Assembly (NCBI GenBank): GCA_029582165.1
Contig: CM055877.1
Span: 4,694,023 to 4,758,022 of the forward strand
DNA from: Portulaca oleracea
Lineage: Eukaryota > Streptophyta > Magnoliopsida > Caryophyllales > Portulacaceae
Direction: 5' to 3'
Length of the DNA stretch: 64,000 nucleotides
Of this stretch, positions 12,035 through 23,607 are shown piece after piece (position 1 is the stretch's first letter; each line of letters begins with the position of its first letter). The position numbers and the translations under genes are program-made. Below the pieces are notes generated by a model. It was given only the letters and a program-made list of their open reading frames with translations, ran no database searches and was not told where the DNA came from.

Positions 12035-12848
12035 TGTTGGAAAATGATGTTTGACCGGCTTGAATCTTCATCATCTTCACTTGGCTTGGCTTCTTGATCG
12101 ATGTTTGACCAGCTTGAATCTTCATCATCTTCACTTGGCTTGGCTTCTTGATCTTCTTGCGGTATGTATGACAAGATAGATATATTACTTAATAACCAAA
12201 TGGTTAACTTGTTTGGATATCGCTAAGAGCCATGGCTTCAAACTCATTTTCCTTAAGAACTATTTACTATACCGTAAATGTTCCGAGGGATAAAACTTAG
12301 CTCTTGTTGCATTCAAGACATAGTTTTCTCACTTGATTCTCTCAAGTATAGCTGCAGTCTATACTTGAGAGGATGTGATCATAGAATGGAAGAATTGATG
12401 CTTGTGATGATCTCAAATGGCTTGGGATATCTACTATTTATAGGAGAATTCCACTCTAATCCAACCCTAATCACACCTCTTAGTCAAAGGTGTAATTAAG
12501 GTCCTTAATGGAGAATCAAGACCTTAACTTGGTCATGATAATATAGTTGTTGGATCTTAATACCGAGCTTAATATTTGATATTATAAACTTAATACTCAA
12601 GATTATATAGCTGTTAGCATTAAAAACACATTCTGACATCCAACACGGTCCATGTTGCCTCAACACGATCAGTGTTGAGCCCAGAATGATTTTTCTTGCT
12701 CTCTGGAGACCAACACGACCCTTGCTGGTCTCTTATACACTCGTGTTGATCATATTTTCAATCTTTATCTTATATATGATCCTAATACTTGTTCCACATG
12801 ATTCCCCATGTTATATAATCTTCTTATACTCTTGAAATATTTCCAACA
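12035..12848. mobile_element. solo copia-type LTR
   Basis: It begins TGTTGGAAAA and ends TTTCCAACA, with an exact 5-bp duplication TTCAC on both sides (12030-12034 and 12849-12853). No internal domain is present, so this is a product of LTR-LTR recombination. It contains a tandem duplication of about 57 bp (12054 and 12110, GCTTGAATCTTCATCATC) and palindromic CAACACG units (12641-12755) like those of the copia LTRs at 26476 and 31672. Confidence 0.9.
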
Positions 12849-12853
12849 TTCAC

Positions 12854-13576
12854 CAATTCAATTTCCAACCATGTTTGAAGAATCAATGAGTTTTGTCATT
12901 TGGGATGCTAACAATACTGCCCAAGCAAAGTAAGTATGCATTGGGTTGTTCAAAGGAATATATATATTTTTTTGATAATTAGAGGCCTCTCGATCATGGG
13001 CGGATCTATGTTGTAGATAGTGGTATCAATTGACACCACTATCATTTTAGAAAATGAAAAATTTTGGTTGAAGAAAAAAAAAATAAAACTTATTACATAT
13101 ATAGTGGTTGAAATCACTTAAGAACATAAGACTCTGAATAGCTTAGTGGTCATGTTGAGCTTGTTTGTTAATTATGAAGTATGTGAGCCTAGCCTTGGTT
13201 CAAATCTCCTTACCATCCTAAAAGTACAATATTTTAATTTTAATAAAATACTTATATAAGAAATTATCCGTTAAAAAACGACATTTCACTCTCAATTTTA
13301 ATAAAGTCACGTGTCTGTCAAACTTCATATATTTTGAACCTCTTTTGATGGTCATGTGTTATTTTTTGGTTATACCCAACGGATGATAAAATATTAATGT
13401 GAAACCCGTCAGTTCACTCTCAATTTCAGTATTTTTTTTTTCTTTTTTTCAAGGAGAAGTCAGGTAAAGCTTTTCTAATAAAATTACCAAACGCCCTCTA
13501 AATCCAAACTATATTAGGGCACATTGAATTTATAGGGAAGTGAGCAGTGAATTTATAGGGAAGTGAGCACCATATA
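12854..13576. other. spacer with degenerate repeats
   Basis: No gene. The stretch 12990-13240 (GGCGGATCTATGTTG, then GACACCACTA, then a GCTTAGTGGT and GGTTCAAATCTCC pair) looks like an old repeat, possibly tRNA-related. A similar GTGGATCTAGGC word occurs near 14552. Confidence 0.35.
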
Positions 13577-13812
13577 TTCCCTCTGTTCTTTTTTATCTGT
13601 CATTTACGATTTTTAGTGCCAATTTTTAATCAATAATTTCTAATATAAAACTTTTATAGAAAAATATAATATTATACTTTTTTAATAGTATTTTTTATTA
13701 TGAATATAATGATATTAATTTTATATGATGAATCATTATACAAATTAAGATATTGACGGTCAAAGTTTTTGCCACAATTCCTTAGGCGACAGATAAAACA
13801 AAACGGAGGTAG
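13577..13812. mobile_element. Stowaway-like MITE
   Basis: Inverted ends (TCCCTCTGTTC at left, ACGGAGGTAG at right) are flanked by TA. AT-rich interior, no coding. The element at 53400-53630 is the same family in the opposite orientation, sharing a TATAATATTATA core and a GATGAATCATTATAC word. Confidence 0.8.
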
Positions 13813-14029
13813 TAATACATATCAGCAACCCCAATAAATTGGTACATCACTAAAGAGAATACAGTAGCATAATACTACCACAACATATAACAGAGAACCT
13901 TCGAATCTTATTAACACATGCCCCTGCCTAATGGCTGAGTACAGGGCAATTTATTCTATTACATTTCACATCTACTACATGCAGCATTGATGTTGGAGTT
14001 GGAGGTTGGATCTAATGCATAGTGCTAAT

Positions 14030-15573
14030 TTAGTACATCTGCAAGAAAAATTGGAAAAAAAAAACAGCAAAAATTAGATGACAATATTGTTGATCATAGA
14101 AATTATATAAGTTGACCCACCCATTAAGGCCTGTTTTTCATGGTTTAAGAAATCATGCACATTACCTACCGCATGATTTCACAATCCACCACAAAATACC
14201 ATTCTAACACAATTCACCACAACCCATCATAAATTACTTTTTCACAATTACCAATACAATATTTATATATATATATATATAAAAAACCCACCACAACATA
14301 TCAATAACCTGCCACAATTACACCACAACCCGCCACAATTCCACCACACCATACCGCGTCATACCGCAGAATACCACGTAAAAGAACAGGGCCTTAAGTC
14401 CCTCTATAAGGTATCAGGGTCTAAAACGAGTAGCCTAGTAGGTAGGGGGAGGGAGATAGTACAACATTATAAGGCCCACAAGGAACCTTTAACATGAATC
14501 CTCACAAGTCACAACTAACACCCTAAGCAGATAGTTGAAGGTTCAAATACAATGGTGGATCTAGGCATTTGAATTAGTGGAGTCCACTGCATTATTTAGT
14601 AAATATACATTTACATAATTTTTATTTTAAATCATACTATTTTTTTTTTTAAAAAATGTGAGTTAAGGGTGGTCACGACCACTCCATAACTTTGATGGAA
14701 ATACGCCAATAGGCTTAAGGATTGTTTTTATATTCTAACATGCCCTTTACACGAATGTCCTAAATATGAGTTGTTGAGATTCGAACGTGAAACCTCTTAC
14801 TCAGTCTATCGCTGATATTATATGAAATCATTTCAACCAAAAACTTAAGCTAAGAGCTGAAAGCCTAATGATGATTTTTATACTCTAACATTTAGGACCA
14901 CCAAAAATCCCTATCAAGAAAATCGAGGCCACCAAGATTCAAACCCTAGTGGGGAGGATAAACCTCCTGCCCTATACTAGTTGACCTACAAACTCTTGAG
15001 CGACCATTGAAATTAGTTAGCTCTTGTTGGGTTCAAGAACGTAGGAATCAGCCTCTCCATAAACTCTAATTCATGGGAGGAAGACTAACTACATTTAAAT
15101 CTCCTAGACTGCGCTTAAATGTGTTTCATTTGGGGAGTCGTCGTTATTATTGTTGTTTGGGTTCAAGAAAAGTCGTTATTGTTATCATTTAGGATGAATT
15201 CACATGAAGTCGTTAATTTACAAGGGACAAACATCAAGATTGAACTTTAAAGGATGGTCGAAAGACACACACATACCCTTCTGTACGGGTCACAGGCGTT
15301 GTCATAGATGATCTCCTCCCTCTTTTCGATAACCTCGGCCACACCACCATGGTGGTGGTGGTGGTTGTGGTGGTGGTCGCCAAGGTAGCCAGGGTTAGAC
15401 CCATAGCTCACAACTTCGGCCACCCCATAGCCACCATTGTGGTGGTGGGGGTAGCCATAGTCCTGGACCCTATACTTGGACTCATGGGACCCATGTGGAC
15501 CGCGAACCACCTCCTGCTCAGCCTTGCAGTAGCCGGCTCCATACGGTCCGATTGATCTCTTCCATGGCACCAT
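14030..15573 (-). CDS. His/Gly/Tyr-rich small protein, function unknown
   Basis: Exon 1 is 15573-15277, intron 15276-14039 (GTATGT...TTGCAG), exon 2 is 14038-14030 and encodes only Met-Tyr-stop, giving 101 aa ending CDPYRRMY. The ATG is preceded directly by an in-frame TAG, which fixes the start. The protein starts MVPWKRSIGPYG and has a GYP-HHHNGGYG segment, a His cluster (HHHNHHHHHGG, about residues 67-77) and an acidic EKREEIIYDNACDPY end. There is no signal peptide or membrane segment. A polyadenylation-like AATAAA lies on the minus strand near 13957. I do not recognise the family. Without splicing the frame would end 9 codons into the intron. Confidence 0.7.
14128..14393. mobile_element. 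CCACAAC-repeat MITE (Harbinger-like)
   Basis: Left end GGCCTGTTTTTCATGG, right end GTAAAAGAACAGGGCC, with TTAA on both sides. The interior is almost entirely degenerate CCACAAY units. It lies inside the intron of the small gene at 14030-15573. Related copies are at 45024-45312 and 48992-49566. Confidence 0.7.
14394..15276. other. remainder of intron, old repeats
   Basis: Intron sequence of the minus-strand gene. It holds repeat-like pieces near 14545-14640 (GTGGATCTAGGC) and 14760-14870 (GTTGAGATTCGAACG, tRNA B-box-like). The latter resembles the fold-back repeat at 34355-34640. No other gene. Confidence 0.4.
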
Positions 15574-15575
15574 CT

Positions 15576-15660
15576 AACCGAGGAGATGAAATGGGTTATA
15601 TTGTACTAGATCTTGGTGGGATGAACCGAAGAGATGAAACGGGTTTATATTGTACTGAAG
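15576..15660 (-). repeat. 33-bp duplication upstream of small gene
   Basis: AACCGAGGAGATGAAATGGG (15576) recurs as AACCGAAGAGATGAAACGGG (15625). Each copy is followed by a TATATTGTACT word that gives TATA-like sequence (CAATATAA) on the minus strand, so the promoter or leader carries two copies. Confidence 0.6.
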
Positions 15661-16615
15661 ATGCATGGGAATAATATGACCACATTTGTTCTGTTTACAT
15701 TATTGAATCCAACTATACAGAACAAATTTTGTATTGTCGTTGTTTAGAACTTATGCTGGGATAGTGGAAGTAGCTCTCTTTTTAGGGAATCTAAGTTTAA
15801 CTTCAACTTATATGTATGGTTGTATAGAATGTGTTGAAATAATTTTTGTAATTTATTAACACTCATTGACAATATATTATGATCCAAATATGGTGTAAAT
15901 GAGGTCCACATTGAAAATTATTCTTGTTCTGATCCAACAAAAATCCTAACTTCTACTCCCTCATTTCCATATTATTTTATGCATTAAAAGGGTCATGGTC
16001 TTCGATCGGTGTCTATCTTTGACTGATAATTTCTTGCATAATATTTATCAAAAAACTAAATATTATATCTTTATATTAGCATTTTTCGTGATTTGTAGTA
16101 GTCTTTGCTATTGTATATCCTTATATTAGTACCACAGTAATCCCAAATTTTAATATATTAGATTGTCGTAGTCCAAATTATCATATATTGATTTGTAGTA
16201 GTCTCTGCTATTGTATATTGGACTAAAATAATCTAAACTATAGTATGTTGGATTACAAATCTAGTGGCCGTGCACTAAAATCCAAAGATTCAATAGTTCA
16301 ACTTACTGTAATACAATTCTAAAGTTCGGTTTACTATTATCCCAACTCTTATAGTTCGGTTTACTATAATCCAATTTTTTCACTTAAATTATATAACTAT
16401 AACACTACACATAAATTGTATAAAATTATATTTTTGTCCATAATTCTTTTATTTTACCAAAAAGCGGGTGAAATATGTCCAATAGATGGGCTTACATACA
16501 TTGACGCAGCCACGGAATGCAAAGCTCTTTATAATCAATAATTAATTACATTACTATTTTCTATTAAAAAAAAAGACACTTAAAAAATATACTGTAATAA
16601 GACACATATCATTTA
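15661..16615. other. intergenic, MITE remnants
   Basis: No gene. 15952-16100 looks like the left half of a Stowaway-type MITE (TACTCCCTCATTTCC). 16100-16390 holds repeated TAGTC(T/C)...TATTGTATA and GTTCGGTTTACTAT words like an old terminal repeat. Confidence 0.4.
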
Positions 16616-17310
16616 GGGAAATTGAAATTAAATAAACCAGTCTTTGAGGGTGCTTTGATTTAACGAACCGACCTTGAACATTTATTTTAGACAAACTGAA
16701 CTTGATATGTTGTTTTTCAGTACCAATGTGCAGTCATTCGTCGGAAGTGTGGCGGTGGCGGTTTTTACACGTGGAGGTTTTTTTAGCAAAAAAAGAAAAG
16801 GAAAAATGTTTGGAGGCATATGGGTGTATTATGTGGTTTTCCTAATCACTATTTTCCCTTTTTTTTTCCCATTGTACTCCTCACTCCACTCTTTCGTTAT
16901 TGAAAGAAAGTCCCTTGTTTCCATAATCAAACACCCCATAAGCTGCTCTTCCACAAACTAAACCATCTCACTGAGGAAGAACCTAAACCCTAATCAGCTT
17001 TGGTGAAGAGACTGTTGAGTTTCTCCGTTCATCCCTTAATGATCAATTCGAACCCTAATTGTCATCTGTGTTGAAATGGGAGGATTGCATACATCATCGG
17101 TGGAGGCATTCTCAAGTTGATTTGAGTTGAGTTTGATATGTTGTTGTTAAATTCGTCAATTTTGTGTTTTAGTTTTTTTCAAATTGGGGAAATTTGAGAG
17201 GGATTTTGGGGGAAAATTAGGGTTCCATTCTAGAAGGATTATGGGTTTAGGGTTTAATTTTGGGCAATTTCTTACTTCTTGTTGTTGTAAATCTCATGTA
17301 GATTGGTAAA

Positions 17311-20300
17311 ATGGATGATGAGATAAATGTGGAGATCCACCATGGTGGAAAATTTCAGTATTGTTCGAGAAGAGGAGGTGGAGTATGTCGGTGGAAAGGT
17401 CAGCAACATTTTTCCAATGGATGTTGAACCAGTTATTGTCAAGGGTTAGCTCACCATCTCATTGTAGAGTCAAGCGCCGCGCTACGAGCTCTCCATTGTC
17501 CACTATTGGGCCCAATGCAAACTCAGTGGCTAGGTCAGCAAATGGTGGTAGAGTGAAGGTTGCAGCTATGACTTCCCCGATGAAAAAGAAGAAGCCAACT
17601 CAGATGCAATCCAAGCCAATGTCCAATGTTCAGCCCAATTCTACCCCATTGCCAACTGAGCCCAGTCAGACCATTCAACCAATTCAAGTACTTTGCCAAC
17701 ATTGAGCCCAATTTTGAGCCCAATGTCACTGACCCAAACTCAAGTGGCACATTTCCTGATCCAGAACAAACACAACCTACTGTCACTGAAACACAAGTAT
17801 CCCAGTTGACTGACCAGCGGAGGATGAGATAAATGAAAAAAAAGAAGAGTGTATGAAAGATAAATCAGAAAAACTGAAGGCTAGGGATGACAGTCAAGTC
17901 CGAATTCGAAGCGAATTCGATTCGCTCCGACTAAAAAATCCGAATTCGAATTCGACTAAAAAAACTCCGAATCCAAATCCGAATCCGAATCCGAATCCGA
18001 CTAAAAAAATCCGACTCCGATTATAATTGGGGCGGGTATGGAGGTGACAACCTCCGATCTGATTAAGTCCGATTCTAATCGATCCAATTAAATCCAATTA
18101 AGTCCGATTATAATAATTAATATAAAAAATTTAAAAAAACTTAAAATTAAAATGGCGATTTTTTTTTATAGTAGATTGTAAAAGTTTATTGTTTTCTTTT
18201 TTTTTTTAAGGGAAATCGTGTATTACTATTAGCCATTATGGTTTCATTTCATCAGTTTCACTTCACCTGCCCTACCCTGCGCATCCCAACCCCCGCCCCT
18301 CAGGCTCCCATCATCCCCTTCACTTCACCGCCCTCTTCTACTCTTCACCTGCGCATCCTAGCCCCTAGGCTCCCATCCCAACGTCGTTACCACCACCATC
18401 CACCACCTTCAGTTCACCGCCTTTGATTTCCTCTTCTGAGTTTCGAGTTATGAATTCAACGTCGTTACCACTATCATCTCCAATTCAATCTCCTCTAACC
18501 TCTCTCATCTCTGCCTCTCTCTGTTTGCGCCTGCCATCTGGCTCGTCTCCTCTCTCTGTCTCAGCCGACCACCGCATCGCCTCACGATAGCCGATCGCCG
18601 CACCCCCTCACGACACCCGACCGAGACATTAGGACCACCGCACGCAAACATTTTTAAGAATTATTGTTGGTATTTTATTTTAACTAGTATGATATATAAT
18701 TAGATGTAATCAGAGTTAGAAGTAATCGGAGTCGAAGGAAATCATTATGGAAACGTATAACAGTTAATCTTAGTCGGAGGTAATCGGATTACGTCCGACT
18801 TTGATTACCTTCAATTGAGTTTGGATTTGGAGGTCCTCCGACCTCCGATTAATCGGATTTGGAGGTGGACCTCCACCTCCGATAATTAATTGAAGCGAAG
18901 GTGGAGGCACCTACCTCCGATTCGCCTCCGACCCATTGTCATCCCTACTGAAGGCTACTTTTGAGAAAGAAAGTAAGAAAACACCAGTGGAGGAAGCTTA
19001 AACAAACAATGTTGAAAGAAACCCAAATGATGGTTTTCAATCTGAGTATGAGGAATCGGAGGAAGAGATGGATTCTTCAAGGGAAAGTGAAAATGATTTA
19101 TCAAGGCTATTAAGGAAGAACAAGAAACCGAGGACTATTTCATTATGCACTAACTGGAAGACGTTCGAGTGGGAGGTCAACAAGGTTGTCCATCAAAAGC
19201 AACTTTCAAAGATTCTCTAACATCATATGCCATTGCTCAAGGTTATAGTTGCAAAATTGGAATTGCTGATGGGAGGAGGAAAAGGATGGCGGTGGTTTGC
19301 AAGGATGGGTGTGATTTTTATGTTTATGTCTCATTTGATAAAGCTAAGAGCAATTGCCTTGTTAGGACTGTTAAAGGGGAACACAAGTGTAGTAGGAGCA
19401 TGTTAAAAATCCACAGTTAAAGTGCAAATGGTTGCAAAAAGTACCTTGCAGTTTTCAAAGAAAAACCCAATTGGCCAACAAAGGAATTAATGAACACAGT
19501 GTTGAGGAATGAACACATTATCTTGCCTGCTTGGACAACATATAAGGACAAAGAGTATGCAAGGACACTACTCTATGGGTCCATGTTTGACCACTATGCT
19601 AAGGTGGGAAGATACATTGAAGAGTTGAAAAGATCTAATCCTAGGGGTTCTTACATACTGACAATGAGGCCAGCAGAGGGGGGGGGGGGTAAACCTTTAT
19701 TCCATAGGCTGTACATATATTTTGATGGATTGGCTAATGGGTTGTTGCAAGGGTGTAGGAAGGTTCTATGCATTGATGAAACTTTTCTGAAAACTTTCCT
19801 GGGAGGTGTCCTACTAACAACAATTGGGATGGATGGAAACCATCAAATGTTTGCTTTGGCTTGGGTTGTAGTTGAAGTTGAAAACAATGACAATTGGGAG
19901 TGGTTTCTCAACCATATACATCAAACCATTCATATTAACGATGGGTCTGGTTGGAGCATAATTTCAGATGAACATACGGTACTATACATAACCTGATTAT
20001 TACATACTGCAAAGTTTTTTTGTTTTTTTAAATTCTGTTTTAGACAGTAACTCATATGAGTAACTTCAACCCTTTTTTTTCATGTGCAAGATATTCTTAA
20101 GGGGGTTGCTACTACGTTCCCTAAGTGTGAGTATAGACACTGTGCCAGACACATCAATTCAAACTAGAAGAAATTGCACAAGGGGGTCGAGTTCAAGATG
20201 TTATTTTGGAAAGCAGCTAAAGCATACAACGAGAAAGATCTGAAAGAAGCCCTAGATGAGCTAAAACTAGTTTCTCCTCAAGCTTTTCAAGACTTCATCA

Positions 20301-21010
20301 ACAAAGATCCCAAATTGTTTTGTAGAGCTTACATGAATCCTGACAGGAAACATAAGACAATCGTCGGCAACATGGCATTCAATGCCTACATTGTTAAGAC
20401 AAGGCATAAACCTTTGATAGACATGTTGGAAGACATAAGGAGTGCTCTAATGGAGAGGATTGTTCTCAAAAGAGAAATAATGACAAATTCACATGATGAT
20501 ATATGCCCAAGGGTGAGGAAAAGGCTTGAGAAGGAAAAAGAGGAGGCTAGCAAATGTAGACCTCACCCATCTGGAAACATGTACATGTAGATGTTGAGAA
20601 AGATAGGCTAGTAGTGGACCTCAACTCTGCTACATGTACATGTAGAAAATGGGATCTCATTGGAATACCCTGCTTCTATGCAATTTCATGTGCAGCTTGG
20701 CTGAAGTAGGAAGCTGAACAATTTGTCAATCCAATGTTCAAAAAATAAGAGTACTTGAAAGCATATGAGCCCTCCATCTCACCATGTATTGGAGAAAGGC
20801 ATTGGCCTTTGAAAGAACTTCCACTGCTGCCACCTCCTATCATCCCGAGATCTGGAAGACCAAAAAAGAATCGAAGGAGAGACCCCCATGAAGATCCCAT
20901 GAGGGCAGGTAAATTAACAAAGCATGGACTTGTTATGTACTACCGTATATGCAAGAAGACATGTCACAACAAAAGGGGTTGCCCCGACAAAGATAAAACT
21001 GTACCACCCT
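17311..21010 (+). pseudogene. MuDR-like transposase (DDE, SWIM finger), decayed
   Basis: A likely start at 17311 (MDDEINVEIHHGG) shifts frame soon after: YVGGKVSNIFPMDVE is read in another frame. After the hAT insertion come the MuDR DNA-binding domain (19190-19400: FKDSLTSYAIAQGY, DGCDFYVY, GEHKC), an in-frame TAA at 19418 and the catalytic domain (CIDETFLK and GMDGNHQMFALAWVV). An intron follows (donor about 19979, acceptor near 20090, TGTGCAAG), then CEYRHCARHI. A TAG at 20165 stands in a conserved Trp-like position. A SWIM-type finger follows near 20630-20690 (CTCRKW, IPCFYA, where the usual His ligand is Tyr). The C-terminus has a zinc knuckle (CKKTCHNKRGC). Confidence 0.88.
17882..18947. 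mobile_element. hAT-type non-autonomous element nested in MuDR
   Basis: Terminal repeats TAGGGATGACA / TGTCATCCCTA with an exact 8-bp duplication CTGAAGGC (17874-17881 and 18948-18955). Subterminal zones are packed with TCCGA/ATCGGA words (17895-18110 and 18700-18935), like hAT transposase-binding arrays. The middle (18240-18640) is C-rich and open by composition (SPPSSTLHL, HHPPPS), with no recognisable domain. It splits the transposase N-terminal region. Confidence 0.9.
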
Positions 21011-21019
21011 AGCCAGCCC

Positions 21020-21700
21020 AACTATAACCACATCCAAAACAACTAGCTCGGAGGCAGTGAGGTAGGCCTAGGAAACAAGCATCCAACTCTGACTATGCTA
21101 GAGGGGCTGCTTCTATTGTTAGGGGAGGTGCTGTTGGTAGGGGGTCTATAAGGGGGTAACAGGGGAGGTGGTAGGGTTGTTGCCTCCAGGGGAAGAGTTG
21201 TTCTGTTGCTATTAGGGGAGGGGGAAGAGCTGCTTCTTCTGCAGCTAGGGGAGGAGGAAGAGGTGTTGTTGCTAGGGGAGGTGCTGCCAGGGGAAAAGGT
21301 GTCGCCAGGAGAAGGGGATTTGGAATGGAAAGGTGGTTTCCTATTGGAAGTGGAAGTGGAAGTGGAAGTGGTAGGGATAAAGCTAGGGCTTATAGAAGTG
21401 TTGCATATTGGTTGGGGGTTACAAGTGCAAGGATAAGCATCTTTCCCTCTATTTTTTTATTTGAAACTTTTTAGAATTTAAAAAAAAAAAAAAGTAGACC
21501 CCCTACATTTGTTTTTATGGTGACCATACAATACATGATTATGGTATTGAAATTTCCATTATTTTTTAGGAGGAGGCATCTTGATCAACTACAACTAGCC
21601 ACATGACAGATGCACCTTCATCAAGTGAACAAAATATCAAAACAACTCAAGCTTTAAGCACCAGTCAACCCTTCAAGGAATATTGGAGATACTGATGCAG
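21020..21700 (+). other. 3' part of MuDR transposase transcript region
   Basis: GGGGAGG/GGTGCT-type low-complexity sequence (21110-21440) encodes Gly/Arg-rich repeats in one frame, as in the tails of MuDR transposases. An intron-like stretch and a short Ser/Thr-rich end (ATTSHMTDAPSSSEQ, about 21590) follow. Confidence 0.5.
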
Positions 21701-21939
21701 ACACTGTTTGTATTTTGGAGATGATGTGAATTGGTCAATTGTATTTTGTTAAGGTTGTTTGTAACAAAACAGTCATGCATTGCCTTTAGACTAAGCTGTT
21801 TGTATCAAACAGATACTGCTATGTATTTTGTCATTTACAAGACATCATCAATCTATGTACTGACAAGCAACATGTACTACTATCATGACAAACTCAATAC
21901 ATTCATTCATCTCCCCACCTACCAATGACCTATCCTTAC

Positions 21940-22582
21940 TTACCCTCTAATGTTGACAACAACCACAACTACTACAATTACAAACACTACAAAGTGTATC
22001 CATCTATATCTGTCAGCTCCTCCTCGCTTCAAATGAAGCATTTCATCTCTCAAAGCCTTCAGCTCTGCCTCACTTGCCTTCCTCTTCTTCTCATTCTCAA
22101 GTTTTCCTCTGAGCTTGGTTACTTCTTCCTCCAATTTTACATTACTGTGAGTCTTATTCCTCAACTGCTGCATTTCAGTTTGCATTCTTAACATTTCCCC
22201 AACAAATTACTCCATCCTTTCCTCCAAAATTGAGTTATTCTCAAGCAAATACTTGTCAAGCTCATCTTCCCAAATAAAGAAGCCACACCCCTAATTCACC
22301 TACAGATTACATATAAAAACAACAAACATATCACAAATTTTGCATTTTCACCCTAAACCAAAACCAACCTAAACCCTAATTAAATGAGAACACATTGACC
22401 TTCCAAAATTTGCATCCAAAAAACTTCCTCCCATAATTACGTTCCTGGCGGCAGGTTTGATACACAACAGGGGCCTTATGCTTGCATTTTAATAGCGCAA
22501 CAATTGGACTTCTTGAACCTAACGTTCCCTACTCAAATGTTCTCCCAATGCTTGAAGCATCTTGACTACGGCTACCAGTCAT
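21940..22582 (-). pseudogene. GRF-type zinc-finger and coiled-coil gene carried by MuDR element
   Basis: On the minus strand, ATG 22582 opens exon 1 (to about 22400), with CKHKAPVVYQTC...NYGRKFFGCKFWK. Exon 2 begins about 22290 (after AATTAG) with GCGFFIWEDELDKYL. Together this is the CxC..C..C pattern of a GRF zinc finger. A long heptad-like segment follows (MQQLRNKTHSNVKLEEEV through LRDEMLHLKRGG), then a Val-rich C-terminal membrane-like tail ending VNIRG. It resembles plant At4g04775-like GRF proteins. A TAG in exon 1 and a TAA before the coiled coil break it. Its place matches the second gene of MuDR elements, but the domain differs from maize mudrB. Confidence 0.7.
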
Positions 22583-23013
22583 TCTCTGCAAAGTGTAGCC
22601 CTAATTGAGTGAAATGAAAAGAGAAAGACGAGTGAGAAGAACAAATAAGAATTAGGGTTTTTCGAAGGGAGCAATTCTTAGAGAGAGATTAGATCTACAC
22701 AGGGAGCAATTCTGGGCTACGAATGTTTCTCTTCAACACATCTCTTTCCTCCACTTTTTTACTTTTATTTTAATTAAACATGCATTAGGTAGGGAAGTAA
22801 TAGAAAAGTTAATTAGAGAGCCAAGTGTACTGTGGAAAAAAAGGGAAAATAGTGATTAGGAAAACCGCATAATACACCCACATGCCCCCAAACATTTTTC
22901 CTTTTTTTTGGCTCAAAAAACCTCCACGTAAACACTGTTCGTCGTATCACACTTAAAGCGAGTTGAATTTCAGTAAAGACCTCAAAAATTGGTTTATTTA
23001 ATTCCAATTTCCC

Positions 23014-23427
23014 AGTCATTTATTTAAAAAACAACTCAAACACATATTCCCCATTTTTGGAATCCATCTCTATTAGAATAGGTACTTAAAGTAAATAGGT
23101 ATAATTTTCAGAGAAGTACAGTATACATCAGCATAAACCACCTCTAAACATAATCATTAATTAGTTCCAATCATTTAATTTTCCTTAATTAATCCTAATC
23201 ACCATTTCTTTTCCTTTTTCTAATGACAAATAGTCCAACTCAGTATAATGTGAAGACACTGTACATCACAACATGGAAATAATTTTAGTAAATAAGAAGA
23301 AAAGAAGAAAGACGCGTAAGCAAATCAAAAGTTTGAACGAGTCCAAGTCCTCATTTTTTTATTTTTTGTGGTCATTTCCAAGTCCTCATATTATATTACA
23401 ACTTTTCAACTCTTAATCATCCCCTAA
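23014..23427. other. distal WRKY upstream region
   Basis: AT-rich, no gene. It follows directly on the right terminal repeat of the MuDR element. Confidence 0.5.
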
Positions 23428-23607
23428 TTGACCAATCACAAACACACACACTCATATTTGAATCAGTCAAACCCCCTCTCTATGTCTCTCTCAATATTTT
23501 GATCCTTGTATTTTGCCTTGCTTCTAGTTCTAATTGACCATAGACCAGTCCAATGTAGAAAAATATTACTACTTTTATTCAAGTCAAGAAATCATTTCTT
23601 CAGTCAA
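23428..23607 (+). promoter_or_regulatory. cluster of five W boxes upstream of WRKY gene
   Basis: TTGACC occurs at 23428-23433 and 23534-23539. AGTCAA (TTGACT on minus) occurs at 23465-23470, 23582-23587 and 23602-23607. All five fit the W-box core TTGAC(C/T) and lie 270-450 bases before the ATG. WRKY promoters are often controlled by WRKY factors through such clusters. Confidence 0.6.

Larger units (their letters stand above)
16616..23013 (+). mobile_element. MuDR-type Mutator element, 6.4 kb, decayed
   Basis: The terminal inverted repeats start GGGAAATTG and match over about 180-250 bases, with one internal deletion in the right copy. They include GGAAAAATGTTTGG and TTTTCCTAATCACTATTTTC. 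The flanks share TCATTTA within a 9-bp site (TATCATTTA at left, AGTCATTTA at right). Inside are a transposase gene (+) and a convergent GRF-finger gene (-), the two-gene MuDR layout. In-frame stops and frameshifts show it is inactive. A hAT element (17882-18947) is inserted in it. Confidence 0.9.

Noticed and set aside
19679..19692. G-run in the transposase as a frameshift
   Set aside because: The frame stays open through it (EGGGGKPLFHRLYIYF), although a length error in the homopolymer cannot be excluded.
22813..23019. Minus-strand 68-codon frame
   Set aside because: Lies in the right terminal inverted repeat of the MuDR element; the same sequence opens a mirrored frame at 16674.
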